This document shows, in pieces, positions 8,106 to 17,287 of a DNA stretch of 64,000 nt (position 1 is the first letter of the stretch; the number at the start of each line of letters is the position of its first letter). The stretch is from positions 660,347 to 724,346 of the forward strand of contig NZ_AUGP01000017.1 in the NCBI RefSeq assembly GCF_000422725.1, written 5' to 3'. The translations under genes were made by a program, and so were the position numbers. The DNA is from Flavobacterium subsaxonicum WB 4.1-42 = DSM 21790. GTDB lineage: Bacteria > Bacteroidota > Bacteroidia > Flavobacteriales > Flavobacteriaceae. Below the pieces are notes generated by a model. The model searched no databases. It worked only from the letters and a program-made list of their open reading frames with translations, and was not told the DNA's origin.

Positions 8106-9941
8106 TTATTTGAGTTTTTGTTTTGCTGCAGTTTTTAATGCTTTACTACCAGACAAAGTCCATTTCTTTAATAAATCTGATAATGCTTCACTATGTGAAT
8201 CTTTTAAGACGCTGTCAGCGAGTGTCGCAGTAGTCATCGGTAATTTGCTTTCTGGAAATGCATTTAGAAAAGTAATTAATTGAGATTTTAATTCTGGCTG
8301 TTCTCTACTTATGTCAAAAATCAATTTTAGTGGCGAATTTTCTGATGATAAATCTTCTTCTTGTCTGACTTTCTGTACGAGCACTTCAAACAATGACGTC
8401 ACTTCTCCTAAAGAGAGGTTTTTCACCGTCTTAATTGCACTCAATCTTAGGGATTTTGATTCTCCGAGAAGCTTTTGCAGAACTTCCTGAGCTGCGGGCG
8501 TCATCCTTTGAAGATTTAAAGTTGTTGATGCTAATTTTTCTCGCGAAAAATAAAAATAAGGTTGTAAATTTTCACTTGAAATTTTTGGCGAACTATTAAT
8601 CCAGTCAACAATCCATGAATCTTCACTTAACAACTTTTGATCAGGTGAAAGATTGGCAGTCTCTGTGTTTTTTTGAATATCACCTGAATGCTCTAATATC
8701 TTCAACAAATCAAGTTTGCCATTATTATGTGCTTGCAGATCATGAAATCGAGCAAAAGTTTCAGGTTTAAAATACTCCAATAACATTAATTTGGCAAGAA
8801 TTCTCTTTTTTAATTGAATTCCTTTTGCATCCGCCATACTGATACGAATTAGCATCGTATTAAGAAATCGTTTAGCTTGTCTCGGATTTCCATTTAATCC
8901 AACGCTTAAAACAGGGACGATCTGAGAACAAAGGGCAATTGCGTCATTAAATTCCTCCCCTGTATTTGCAAAAAAATCCCCTATATTACTTTGATCAAAG
9001 ACGAAATCGAAGCCTTTTGTTCTTTTTGCATTAATAATACCTTGTCGTGCTGGCTCAAAACTTCCCGATGGGCAATACAATTTCGAGAAAAGCAAGTTAA
9101 TGTAAGTTGTGAGTTCAACAGTATTTAGAGGTGGGATTCTGATTGGATATTGGATTAGCTTTTCAAGATAGTCTCTTCCAACTTCCATGTTATCTCCTGG
9201 GACTTCAGGAAAACGACGTCTCACAGAGTACTTTATTAAACGCTCGTCAGCACCAATTACAAAAGCAGTTTTTTTGGTAAACAAAAAAAGCTTTATTGCC
9301 TCAAGAGTACCAATTACCGTATCAGGAGAGCATCGATCTAAATCATCAATGAACACTATTATCTTATTGATTTTTGTTTCGTCAATCAGATTTTCAAAAT
9401 TTTTATGGAATTCCTGAATATTACTTCGTAAAGTTTCATCCTCATCTTGTTCTGGCTTTTCTTGTCTTTCATTTATATATTTTTCATAATCTGACTCCTT
9501 TAGTTTCGTTAGCGCATCTGTAACTGAAACTCCGGCTGCTCCGAGAGGCCCTAAAGTCAAATAGCTTAAACCATATTTTGCAGTTGATCCTGCCACTTTA
9601 ATCCAATCGATTCGTTTCAATAATTTAGCAGCATATTTGAGGGCTTTATCGGTAAATTTTCTTTTGGCAATTATTTCGTCAACAATTCGACCCATCAAGA
9701 CAGTTTTGGCATCTTCATAACCCTCAAACAACCATCCGTTAAATTTTATAACTAAAATATCATCCTGTCCTTCATACTTCGCTTCAGTCATACGCATAAG
9801 GCTTGACTTGCCGCTTCCCCAATCTCCATATATCCCAATGCTGCATGGTAATAAATCATCATTATCGATAATACCTGTTACTGCTTTAATTAAATGACTA
9901 TAGTCAATATAATCTGCTAATGATTCATTATCACTCCACAT
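8106..9941 (-). CDS. qatA: QatA, KAP-family P-loop NTPase of QatABCD
   Basis: A 611-residue KAP NTPase. Walker A is GDWGSGKSS (39-47), Walker B is IIVFIDDLD (195-202), and RCSPDTVIGTLEAIKLFL follows as in KAP proteins. Between the two Walker motifs sits a hydrophobic insertion (about 115-140, Gly/Leu/Ala rich), the usual KAP position for membrane-associating helices. After the core come ANP-like and helical repeats to the end. It heads the operon, with ~1.1 kb of AT-rich non-coding DNA upstream. In the known Qat system this ATPase is required for phage defence and is a likely sensor or motor; the mechanism is not settled. Confidence 0.9.
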   Translation of the reverse strand: MWSDNESLADYIDYSHLIKAVTGIIDNDDLLPCSIGIYGDWGSGKSSLMRMTEAKYEGQDDILVIKFNGWLFEGYEDAKTVLMGRIVDEIIAKRKFTDKALKYAAKLLKRIDWIKVAGSTAKYGLSYLTLGPLGAAGVSVTDALTKLKESDYEKYINERQEKPEQDEDETLRSNIQEFHKNFENLIDETKINKIIVFIDDLDRCSPDTVIGTLEAIKLFLFTKKTAFVIGADERLIKYSVRRRFPEVPGDNMEVGRDYLEKLIQYPIRIPPLNTVELTTYINLLFSKLYCPSGSFEPARQGIINAKRTKGFDFVFDQSNIGDFFANTGEEFNDAIALCSQIVPVLSVGLNGNPRQAKRFLNTMLIRISMADAKGIQLKKRILAKLMLLEYFKPETFARFHDLQAHNNGKLDLLKILEHSGDIQKNTETANLSPDQKLLSEDSWIVDWINSSPKISSENLQPYFYFSREKLASTTLNLQRMTPAAQEVLQKLLGESKSLRLSAIKTVKNLSLGEVTSLFEVLVQKVRQEEDLSSENSPLKLIFDISREQPELKSQLITFLNAFPESKLPMTTATLADSVLKDSHSEALSDLLKKWTLSGSKALKTAAKQKLK

Positions 9942-10100
9942 AGCTTAAATTTATAGATTGTTAATACTTAAAATATTCCTAAAAGAAAAATACATATAGT
10001 GTGTATTACAATATTACAAAATATGTTAACACAAGCCTTATTTAAAAGTTTATCATATTTTATTTTAGATGATAAACATATAATAATTAAAGTATTAAAT

Positions 10101-10118
10101 TTTACGGAAAACCGTAAA
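10101..10118. promoter_or_regulatory. Inverted repeat upstream of qatA
   Basis: TTTACGG, AAAA, CCGTAAA: a perfect 7 bp stem with a 4 nt loop, about 160 bp upstream of the qatA start. It could be an operator or a hairpin; there is no T run of note. Confidence 0.45.
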
Positions 10119-10709
10119 TTATTTAACTTCACTTACTTCGAAGCATAAAGTAATTATTTATATACAAAATGTTTATGCAGATTGACACTGTAATATAATT
10201 TAATTACTTTGAGCTAAGTCATTGAAAAGATTGGTAGCATTGCCCGAACAAATGTCGAACTATTTTGAGGAGGATTTGGAAACAAATTTGCAACTTCCCA
10301 GCTAAATTTCAAACTATCGATTACTATCTTCTATTACTATATATCTTGGTGGTATATGCGGAATAAAGTTACACATTCTGTTATTTAAAAACTTTGAATA
10401 GTTTTCTTGATTGCGCTTGATCAATAATGACGATTTAATCGCATTAATATTTCAGGACGAGATTTACTAAGCAATGGTGATTCATTTGATGGGCAAAGCA
10501 AAATGGCATTTTACTCAACTTTTGTTTTGTGTAACCAAACTTTAACATCATAAAGGGACATATATTTTGCATTTAAATTTGAACAAATGGACGTTCGCTT
10601 CTTAAGACTTACCAGTGGTTTTCACCCGCAATAGTCAACATTTACCTCTATTCACAACTAGTATTATATTTGGAGATACAAATTTATTCAAGTAGTGTAA
10701 ATAATCTAA

Positions 10710-10733
10710 AAAATACCTATTAATAGGTATTTT
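10710..10733. promoter_or_regulatory. Perfect 24 bp palindrome
   Basis: AAAATACCTATT is followed at once by its exact reverse complement, with no spacer. The A and T tracts at the ends would let it act as a bidirectional terminator; the perfect two-fold symmetry would equally suit a dimeric repressor. It lies about 300 bp upstream of the dynamin operon. Confidence 0.5.
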
Positions 10734-10987
10734 ATGTTAAACAAAAAAAAAATATATTAGCCTCATAGTCAAACATATAAACCTGATAAGTATTTATCGT
10801 TTGTGGTTTTGTATTAGTAGTAGCCGCTTTCAAGTGCTCGCTCCCTTTTTACAACTTATGAATTTGACAATAACAAATAAAACTATCAAACAAAGCACAA
10901 TCTTCCTGATTAATTAAATATAGTTACTAAATCCATTTTGCAATAAAAATCATAAATAGATAATATTCTGATGATATAGTATATACT

Positions 10988-10995
10988 TATCTTGT
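10988..10995 (+). promoter_or_regulatory. Possible -7 element of the dynamin operon
   Basis: TATCTTGT resembles the Bacteroidota -7 consensus TAnnTTTG and lies about 40 bp before the start at 11036. No clear -33 TTTG is seen, so this is weak. Confidence 0.25.
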
Positions 10996-11035
10996 TAACG
11001 GAATCACAAAAGAAACTAAATCTTATTCGCACATC

Positions 11036-12796
11036 ATGGTTATCGAAAATGAGGAACTCCTGAACAGTCTCCTGAAGATCGTCCGCAAATACGAACTAAC
11101 AGAACTGGAGAAAGGGCTGCTTGAACTACATAGCGGTCAATACCCGATCCGCGCCGCTTTCTTGGGCGAATTCAACGCCGGGAAAACGACCATCATCAAC
11201 GCCGTATTACAACGTCAATTGCTACCGGCATTTGACGTACCTACAACAGCTTTGGTCACTGAGATCGCACAAGCGGATAAAGACCAAGCTTTCGTGATTA
11301 GTACAAGTGAAAATGGCCAAGAAAGTCGGTCACCGATCAGTTTTGCAGCGCTGGCCGATCATATCACAGACACTGACATGAATAAGAAAGTCTTTGTCGG
11401 CTTAAAGGACTTATCGTTTACCACGCCTAACCTCTTACTAATTGATACACCTGGGATTGCCTCTATCAATGAAACGCATGACGATATCACTTATGGTTAT
11501 TTACCACAAGTGGATATCGCTTTTGTCGTGATTAACCCCAATTCAGGTGATCTTCCCCGTACGCTAATCAATTTCCTGAGTCAATTTCCACAGGACTTAC
11601 TGGATAAGATCTATTTTGTAATCTCCAGGGCCGATCAGTTGCCAGGTAAGGCCTTGCAAGAAGTAAAGGAAAGAGTTACAGTTTCGCTTCAATCCTTTAT
11701 AACAACCCCTAAAGTGCTTTCCGTATCTGCCAAAGAAGCGTTAGCTGCAATCCATGGTGGCGACACATTGAACGAAGAACAATATGCCGCTTCCGGTATC
11801 GCAGAACTTCGGAATATCCTGGACAAGAAGCTACCGCTTTATTTACAAAATATCGAAAGAAAACGATTGGCTACATTGCTTGATGTGGAACGAAAACATT
11901 TGATTAGTTTGTTGGAAGCGCGTCAGGCAGCTTTAGACTGGAGCCAAGAAGAACTACATACAACCATTACCCAACACAAAACAGAGATTGGTTTACTGGA
12001 GAGACAAATCGAAGACTTTCAAAAAAGCTTTAAGCGAATCAAACAGGATACGACCAGCAAAGTCGGAAGTATTGTCACAGAATTTACCGGGTTAATCGGT
12101 TTTTGCTTGGCCCGTCATGAACCTTACGACGACTTGGTTTCAGGAATGACGGACGAGGTTCGGCAAAATATAGAGCTCGGCATGGCTGATCTTAAAACGA
12201 TCACCTTTCAGGGTATGGGCGGTCATTCGGTTAACATGGATTCTATTCTTAGAACGCTGATTGAAAGAGAAACTTCAGGCATACGCGAGATCGCAGACCT
12301 GGTTACCAATGCAACTACTTTTGCGTTAACAGCTTGGGTGGTTCCAGGCTCCTCAGCTTTCATCAACACCGGGGAAGCAATCGCTGGAACAAGCGTGTTG
12401 CTCGCCCAGGAAGCTGACCAGGTATTCAACAGCGATAAAAATCTGGTTAACAAAGGTTTCCTAAAAACATTTGGCCGAATCGCTGGCTCTGTAGGAAAGA
12501 TGGTCAAAGAACTTAACCCGTTGGAAAAGGTAAAATCTGCGGTATTACCCCAACTATTGAATCCTAAATTGTCCAAAGCATTGACCGGGAAAGTGAGCAG
12601 CGCCGTGAGTCATATTTTTGATCTGATCGGCCATGAGTTAAATAAAGAACTGCAATCGCAATTTCTCGACCCGCTTAAAGCCAAAGAAGAATTATTAGCA
12701 GGGGTGGAAAAAGCGGTACGCCAAAAACGACAAACCATCAGTGAATCTGCGGAATTATTGGCAGCAGACCTTGACTATTTAAAAAAGAACACCTGA
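11036..12796 (+). CDS. Dynamin-like GTPase 1 of a multi-GTPase operon
   Basis: A 586-residue bacterial dynamin-family protein. Its G domain has P-loop GEFNAGKTT (44-52), a G2 threonine pair in VPTTAL (69-73), G3 DTPG (137-140) and a variant G4 SRAD (197-200). A long helical stalk follows from about 280, with heptad-like charge patterns. A hydrophobic, Gly/Ala-rich segment (about 420-455, containing TFALTAWVVPGSSAF) could be a membrane paddle, as in bacterial dynamin-like proteins that bind or remodel membranes. It is first of five co-directional genes with 7 bp to the next. Codon use is visibly more GC-rich than the AT-rich flanks, suggesting separate acquisition. It may belong to an Eleos-like defence system; partners and trigger are unknown. 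Confidence 0.8.
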   Translation: MVIENEELLNSLLKIVRKYELTELEKGLLELHSGQYPIRAAFLGEFNAGKTTIINAVLQRQLLPAFDVPTTALVTEIAQADKDQAFVISTSENGQESRSPISFAALADHITDTDMNKKVFVGLKDLSFTTPNLLLIDTPGIASINETHDDITYGYLPQVDIAFVVINPNSGDLPRTLINFLSQFPQDLLDKIYFVISRADQLPGKALQEVKERVTVSLQSFITTPKVLSVSAKEALAAIHGGDTLNEEQYAASGIAELRNILDKKLPLYLQNIERKRLATLLDVERKHLISLLEARQAALDWSQEELHTTITQHKTEIGLLERQIEDFQKSFKRIKQDTTSKVGSIVTEFTGLIGFCLARHEPYDDLVSGMTDEVRQNIELGMADLKTITFQGMGGHSVNMDSILRTLIERETSGIREIADLVTNATTFALTAWVVPGSSAFINTGEAIAGTSVLLAQEADQVFNSDKNLVNKGFLKTFGRIAGSVGKMVKELNPLEKVKSAVLPQLLNPKLSKALTGKVSSAVSHIFDLIGHELNKELQSQFLDPLKAKEELLAGVEKAVRQKRQTISESAELLAADLDYLKKNT

Positions 12797-12803
12797 GCCG
12801 ATT

Positions 12804-14561
12804 ATGGAAAATCTAACCAACTATTTTCTGCAGCTGGAATATTTTAAGCGTCTGCGTTTCGAATATATGAATATTCTGGAACGCATCGGTTACCGCGATG
12901 GCAGCGCCTACGACGCTCAAACCGAATATGATCAATTCTCAGCCGTGCAAGCGAAACTTCAGCAAAATTTCATAAAAATATCGACCAACGATTTGCCATT
13001 GGTCATTGGGATCGTTGGAAGTTTTAATACCGGGAAATCGTCCCTGATCAATAGTTTGATCGGCTCGGAATTCCTGATCATGGCCGATAAGAGTGCCACA
13101 CGAAAGATCACGATCCTTACCTACAAGGACGGGAATACGTTCCGAATCTTTCAACATGATAAAGATGGCACCATCCTAGAGATCAATTATGAAGCATATA
13201 TCCAGACGGGCGCTCATCAGCACAAGGGTGCATTAGCGGGCGAAAGCGATGACAATGTCAGTCATTTTGAAGTCCAATATCCTTGTCCTTTTATTAAGGA
13301 TTTCCAGATCGTTGATACGCCCGGTTTTTCATCCATGTCGACTCGGGATGATGAAATTACGCGTGATTATTTGGATCAAGCCGATTTGTTGCTTTGGACA
13401 TTTGATGCTGGTAAGGGCGCCGTAAATGATATCGAGCTTGGCCTGCTCCGGAATATCAAAAATAAACGGGTAATTGCAGTGATCAACCGCATCGATGACC
13501 TGGCACCCAGCCAGCGGGCGCAAGTTATTTCAAAAATTAGCGGCGACTTTTCGTTTTACCTGGTCTTTCCCTATTCCGCATTAAATGTATTGACTTACCA
13601 ACAGGATCTCACCTACAACGCTGGTGTCAAGAAAAAGGCGCTCAAAAAAATGAGTGATTTTTTAGATGCAGGGAAAGACTTGAGTATGAATTGTGGTGAT
13701 GGGTTTATCAGTTTAAAAGAACAGGACCAGGTCATTTACCGGGAGCCACTCCGGGACATCGATGAAGAAGATGAAGCCTTAGTCTATTACGATTCATTGA
13801 TGGAAGTGTTAAAAGAGATACGTACCGAAGTAACGCAGATCAAATCCGATCAATTTGCGGATGAATTAGCACTATGGGCCGCCCAGGAAAATGGTTTTTG
13901 GACAGAAATGCTCTATTATGCTAGAGAGAAAATGGATGAGCAAACGGAAGAATTGGAGCATCTCGATGCAACCTATGAAGCTGTTAAAGAATTAGTCAGT
14001 GAACGAGCCGAGGTATATTACGAGGACTTAGTTGAAGAAATTCTCAACCCTGTTTTCAATGAACTTTATACTATTGACTATAAAAGTGGTGGTTTTTTGG
14101 AAAGCGAACAGTATTGGCTTCGCAAAAAACCGAACACAGAATCCCGCCGACAGGCAGTAATCGATATCATTAACAATGCCTTTGATTCTTTTTACAATCA
14201 GTTGGTCGATGATTATATCGAGTGTCTTGAAGAGCGCGGGGTGGATGTGAAGGATAACGAGTGGCTAGTTTTTTCAAAACACCTGAAAGAGCGCTTTGCA
14301 CATTCCTCTTACTATGGTGTGATCGGCAACTTTTTACTTACCATAGATTATCATCTTGGCATAAGCCCGGCTGAAACCAGGAATATCTATCATGAAAAGC
14401 TGGAACTGATCATGTCTTATACTTATATGCATGATTTTACTATAGCATTTTTGAATTATATAGCCGGAGATGTGATTATCAAACTGAAAAACCAACATGT
14501 TACTTTTTACGAGGAGCTGGCACAATTTGAAGCAAAAATAAACGAATTATTGGATGAATAA
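12804..14561 (+). CDS. Dynamin-like GTPase 2
   Basis: A 585-residue dynamin-family GTPase distinct from its neighbours. An N-terminal helical lead of about 65 residues precedes P-loop GSFNTGKSS (72-80), a switch threonine in SATRKIT (97-103), G3 DTPG (171-174) and a canonical-like G4 NRID (228-231). The C-terminal ~330 residues are strongly acidic and helical, with coiled-coil character around 370-430 (EEDEALVYYDSLMEVLKEIR and onward). No obvious transmembrane helix is seen, so it may work as a soluble partner of the first or third GTPase; many bacterial dynamins act as hetero-oligomers. It overlaps the next gene by 8 nt, implying coupling. Confidence 0.8.
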   Translation: MENLTNYFLQLEYFKRLRFEYMNILERIGYRDGSAYDAQTEYDQFSAVQAKLQQNFIKISTNDLPLVIGIVGSFNTGKSSLINSLIGSEFLIMADKSATRKITILTYKDGNTFRIFQHDKDGTILEINYEAYIQTGAHQHKGALAGESDDNVSHFEVQYPCPFIKDFQIVDTPGFSSMSTRDDEITRDYLDQADLLLWTFDAGKGAVNDIELGLLRNIKNKRVIAVINRIDDLAPSQRAQVISKISGDFSFYLVFPYSALNVLTYQQDLTYNAGVKKKALKKMSDFLDAGKDLSMNCGDGFISLKEQDQVIYREPLRDIDEEDEALVYYDSLMEVLKEIRTEVTQIKSDQFADELALWAAQENGFWTEMLYYAREKMDEQTEELEHLDATYEAVKELVSERAEVYYEDLVEEILNPVFNELYTIDYKSGGFLESEQYWLRKKPNTESRRQAVIDIINNAFDSFYNQLVDDYIECLEERGVDVKDNEWLVFSKHLKERFAHSSYYGVIGNFLLTIDYHLGISPAETRNIYHEKLELIMSYTYMHDFTIAFLNYIAGDVIIKLKNQHVTFYEELAQFEAKINELLDE

Positions 14562-16542
14562 GATCAATCAAAATTATAGCGAACAGCAAGAGTTGCTTTT
14601 GCAATTTTTTGACCTGTTAGGAGAACAGGGTTTTGTCCCTTGTACTTCAGGTAAAAACAATTACGATGAGCAAAGCTTACAGGGTTTCAAGTCGAATTTG
14701 CTACAACAAAAGTTTATTGTCAACGTCTGTGGTCAGATCAAAGCTGGTAAAAGCAGCTTTTTGAATTACCTGCTATTTGAGGGCCGCCCGGTGCTCCCGG
14801 CTGCACCGACACCCTGGACGGCCAAACTCACACAGATTACATACCGCGATCAACCCGGGGCAGTCATTCATTATTTTTCCAAATCGGAATGGGAGGCGCT
14901 CAAAGAAATGGCTGTAACCGACGAAGCGGGCAAAAAGATGAATTATTATGATACCTATCTCGGGCCGCAACTAGAAAAGTCGGCCTTAAAAGGCGTTCAT
15001 GCACGCGAATATATCACAGAAAAGGGACGAACTGACACTACCGATAAATTGGATTCACTGGATAGCTATGTATCAGGTGAAGGCGTCTTCACCCCTTTCG
15101 TTAGTAGTATCGAACTGTTTACGAACAATGCGGCCTTAAGAAATGTCGTGATCGTTGATACACCCGGTATCAATGATAATAACCAACTCCGCTCGCGGGT
15201 CGCGACTGACTTTATCAATCAATCTTCTGCCGTACTTTATCTTTTCCACTCCACTTCGCCCATGCACCGGACGGACTACGACTTTATCGACAAGTACTTA
15301 TCTGATATACCCGCCACACGGCTGGTTTTTTCGGCGTCCAAGTGTGATTTGGTCAAAGATCCAAAAGACATTGCAGCGCATATCGAACTGAATATGAAAA
15401 ATGACCCCGAATTTCAGGAACGTCATTTATTGGACGGGCAAAAGGTCCATCCATTTTCGGCGCTGGCCGCATTGATTAAAGACAAAACCGATAACGGTAT
15501 GGAGCTCACTGAGGATGAGCGATTCTTCAAAAAGAAAATACAACCTGAACTAATTGCAGCCAGGGGCTATATCGATGAATTCATTACTGCGATCGGCACA
15601 AACATCATGAACGAAAAAGGCAGTGCCGTGTTGGGTGACGCAGCCGCTAAAATTCTGGCCATCGGTAACGCAAAACTGGAAGGCGAGCGGATCCTGATCA
15701 CCCAAAAAGAAGCGCAGATTAATGATGCTGAATTAGGTATAGACGGCTTGAACGCCCGTATTAAGCGGATCGAAGCGGTGAAAACAAATGTTGACGAACT
15801 TTTAGCAGGATTCGAAAAACAGAAGGAAAAGTTATTTGAAGATATCGACGCTGAACTCATGGCTCTGCATGAAGATGTTGTCCGGGATGCGGCCGCCGAA
15901 TATGCGATCTGGGTAACCGAGGTCGGCGTAAATAAGGCGATTAAACTCAGCGCGCACGAATTTAAACATATTTTGTATGTGCGATTGCGGAATGCCGTTC
16001 GCGAGGCCGAGGTCATGAAATCATTCAAGAAGCTGGAAGAGGAACAGAAAAAAATCAAGGAGGAATTGGTTTTGGAGACCAAAGAAGTATTCCGGCGTAA
16101 GCAAGACTATTTGGTGACACCTGTTTTACCGATTACCAAAATGCTCCAGGGCGCATTGACGACCTTTACCGATATCAAAAAACAATTGGAAGCCGCCAGA
16201 GTGCGTGCTTACTGGTTTTTTATCAATCGCGAAGAAACCCGGAATAATCTATTGGAATTGGCGACAGATCTTTTTGAACAGGTTTCAAAAGAATTTTCAA
16301 GCACCCTACGGGAAAAAGTGCACGAAAAGGTTGATGATTTTTCCAGCCAGCTCGAAGGAGAGATCACGGCTTATTTCGAATCTTTTAGTGCAGGTCTGGC
16401 AGAGTTACAAACCAATTTTTCCTCCAAAAGTGAATTGGCGAAAACCTATGCAACCGAATTGGACGAGTTTAAAAAGAACCTGTCCCGGTTGGAAAAAATC
16501 TTCGAAAATATCAAAAAACAGATTGCCGATAAAATTGAGTAA
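14554..16542 (+). CDS. Dynamin-like GTPase 3
   Basis: The largest GTPase of the operon, 662 residues. P-loop is GQIKAGKSS (60-68), the G2 region is PTPWTAKLTQI (85-95), G3 is VDTPGIND (201-208) and G4 is SKCD (262-265). The C-terminal half is mostly helical: a Lys/Glu-rich coiled coil at about 370-530 (KKLEEEQKKIKEELVLETKE type) and a final coiled coil at about 600-662. The PTPWTA switch is like that of LeoA-type proteins, but a homology search would be needed to say so firmly. It starts inside the end of the previous gene, and the next gene follows within 10 nt. Confidence 0.8.
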   Translation: MNKINQNYSEQQELLLQFFDLLGEQGFVPCTSGKNNYDEQSLQGFKSNLLQQKFIVNVCGQIKAGKSSFLNYLLFEGRPVLPAAPTPWTAKLTQITYRDQPGAVIHYFSKSEWEALKEMAVTDEAGKKMNYYDTYLGPQLEKSALKGVHAREYITEKGRTDTTDKLDSLDSYVSGEGVFTPFVSSIELFTNNAALRNVVIVDTPGINDNNQLRSRVATDFINQSSAVLYLFHSTSPMHRTDYDFIDKYLSDIPATRLVFSASKCDLVKDPKDIAAHIELNMKNDPEFQERHLLDGQKVHPFSALAALIKDKTDNGMELTEDERFFKKKIQPELIAARGYIDEFITAIGTNIMNEKGSAVLGDAAAKILAIGNAKLEGERILITQKEAQINDAELGIDGLNARIKRIEAVKTNVDELLAGFEKQKEKLFEDIDAELMALHEDVVRDAAAEYAIWVTEVGVNKAIKLSAHEFKHILYVRLRNAVREAEVMKSFKKLEEEQKKIKEELVLETKEVFRRKQDYLVTPVLPITKMLQGALTTFTDIKKQLEAARVRAYWFFINREETRNNLLELATDLFEQVSKEFSSTLREKVHEKVDDFSSQLEGEITAYFESFSAGLAELQTNFSSKSELAKTYATELDEFKKNLSRLEKIFENIKKQIADKIE

Positions 16543-16550
16543 CTCTAGTG

Positions 16551-17276
16551 ATGGCCATGAATAATCTTATTTACCTCAGGTGCAATACGGAAACGGTTAT
16601 TTTCAATAACGTCAGGTATGGCACTGGGCAAGTTTCCGAATTCTTAAAGTTTTTTCCCGGTGAATTATGGTATGACGACCAGGGTTTGGTCCGTCAGTTC
16701 TCCCTCAAATTTGATAATGGTGATGTGGGCAATTTCTTTTTGATGCCTCTTACGCCGGATCGTGACAAATACGTCCGGGCCATCGTTTCAGACCTAACGG
16801 AGTTCGGGCTCAAAATGACCGCCAATGCGATTTTCAGTGGCGGTGCAGTGATTGTAAACCTCGCCAAATTCTTGTTCGAAAAATATGGGAAAGTGGTTTT
16901 AGCGGATGTGATCAACCGTCAAGCAACCCAACCAATGGGTTATGTAGCGATCGATAACCAGGAAGTCGTCTTTCAAGATCCCAAATATGTACAGTCAGCT
17001 GCCATTTTGCGCGAATTGCTTTTCTATGTAAAAAATGATTATGCATTCGATGTAGTTTACCAGGTTAGCCGGGATATGGCGAATTGGATACCTGGCATTA
17101 TTCGCGCAAGAAAGTCGGTCGAGGTGTTTTTTACCAATCGCCAGGTGACGGGATATTTACGGGTCATGACCGGTCAGCGACCGGGGCGTGCTTACCGGGT
17201 GGATGCTAAAAAATCATACGCTGTTTTCTGGCAGGAAAACGGTCAATACTGGGATTTACTCGAAATTAAAAGTTAA
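16551..17276 (+). CDS. Unknown protein in the dynamin operon
   Basis: About 241 residues. Possible starts are GTG at 16548, ATG at 16551 and ATG at 16557; none has a good ribosome binding site. I do not recognise a family. The N-terminal third is beta-rich and polar. A moderately hydrophobic Gly/Ala stretch (about 90-112, with ANAIFSGGAVIVNLAKFLF) could be an amphipathic or membrane-inserting helix. The C-terminal ~60 residues are basic and beta-rich (QRPGRAYRVDAKK). Its strict placement between GTPases 3 and 4 with short gaps makes it an operon component; a membrane-acting effector or adaptor is only a guess. Confidence 0.7.
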   Translation: MAMNNLIYLRCNTETVIFNNVRYGTGQVSEFLKFFPGELWYDDQGLVRQFSLKFDNGDVGNFFLMPLTPDRDKYVRAIVSDLTEFGLKMTANAIFSGGAVIVNLAKFLFEKYGKVVLADVINRQATQPMGYVAIDNQEVVFQDPKYVQSAAILRELLFYVKNDYAFDVVYQVSRDMANWIPGIIRARKSVEVFFTNRQVTGYLRVMTGQRPGRAYRVDAKKSYAVFWQENGQYWDLLEIKS

Positions 17277-17287
17277 CACTCAATACC

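Larger units (their letters stand above)
9942..11035. other. Long non-coding AT-rich stretch between qatA and the dynamin operon
   Basis: About 1.1 kb separates two divergent defence operons and holds no credible full gene. Visible elements are a TTTACGG-AAAA-CCGTAAA hairpin (10101-10118), a perfect 24 bp palindrome (10710-10733), and a short decayed reading frame around 10210-10305 that ends SNYFEEDLETNLQLPS and looks like a gene remnant. Promoters for both operons should lie at its two ends. Confidence 0.6.

Noticed and set aside
15567..16082. Long minus-strand frame opposite GTPase 3
   Set aside because: Serine-rich translation opposite a Glu/Lys coiled coil; a codon-bias shadow of the real gene.
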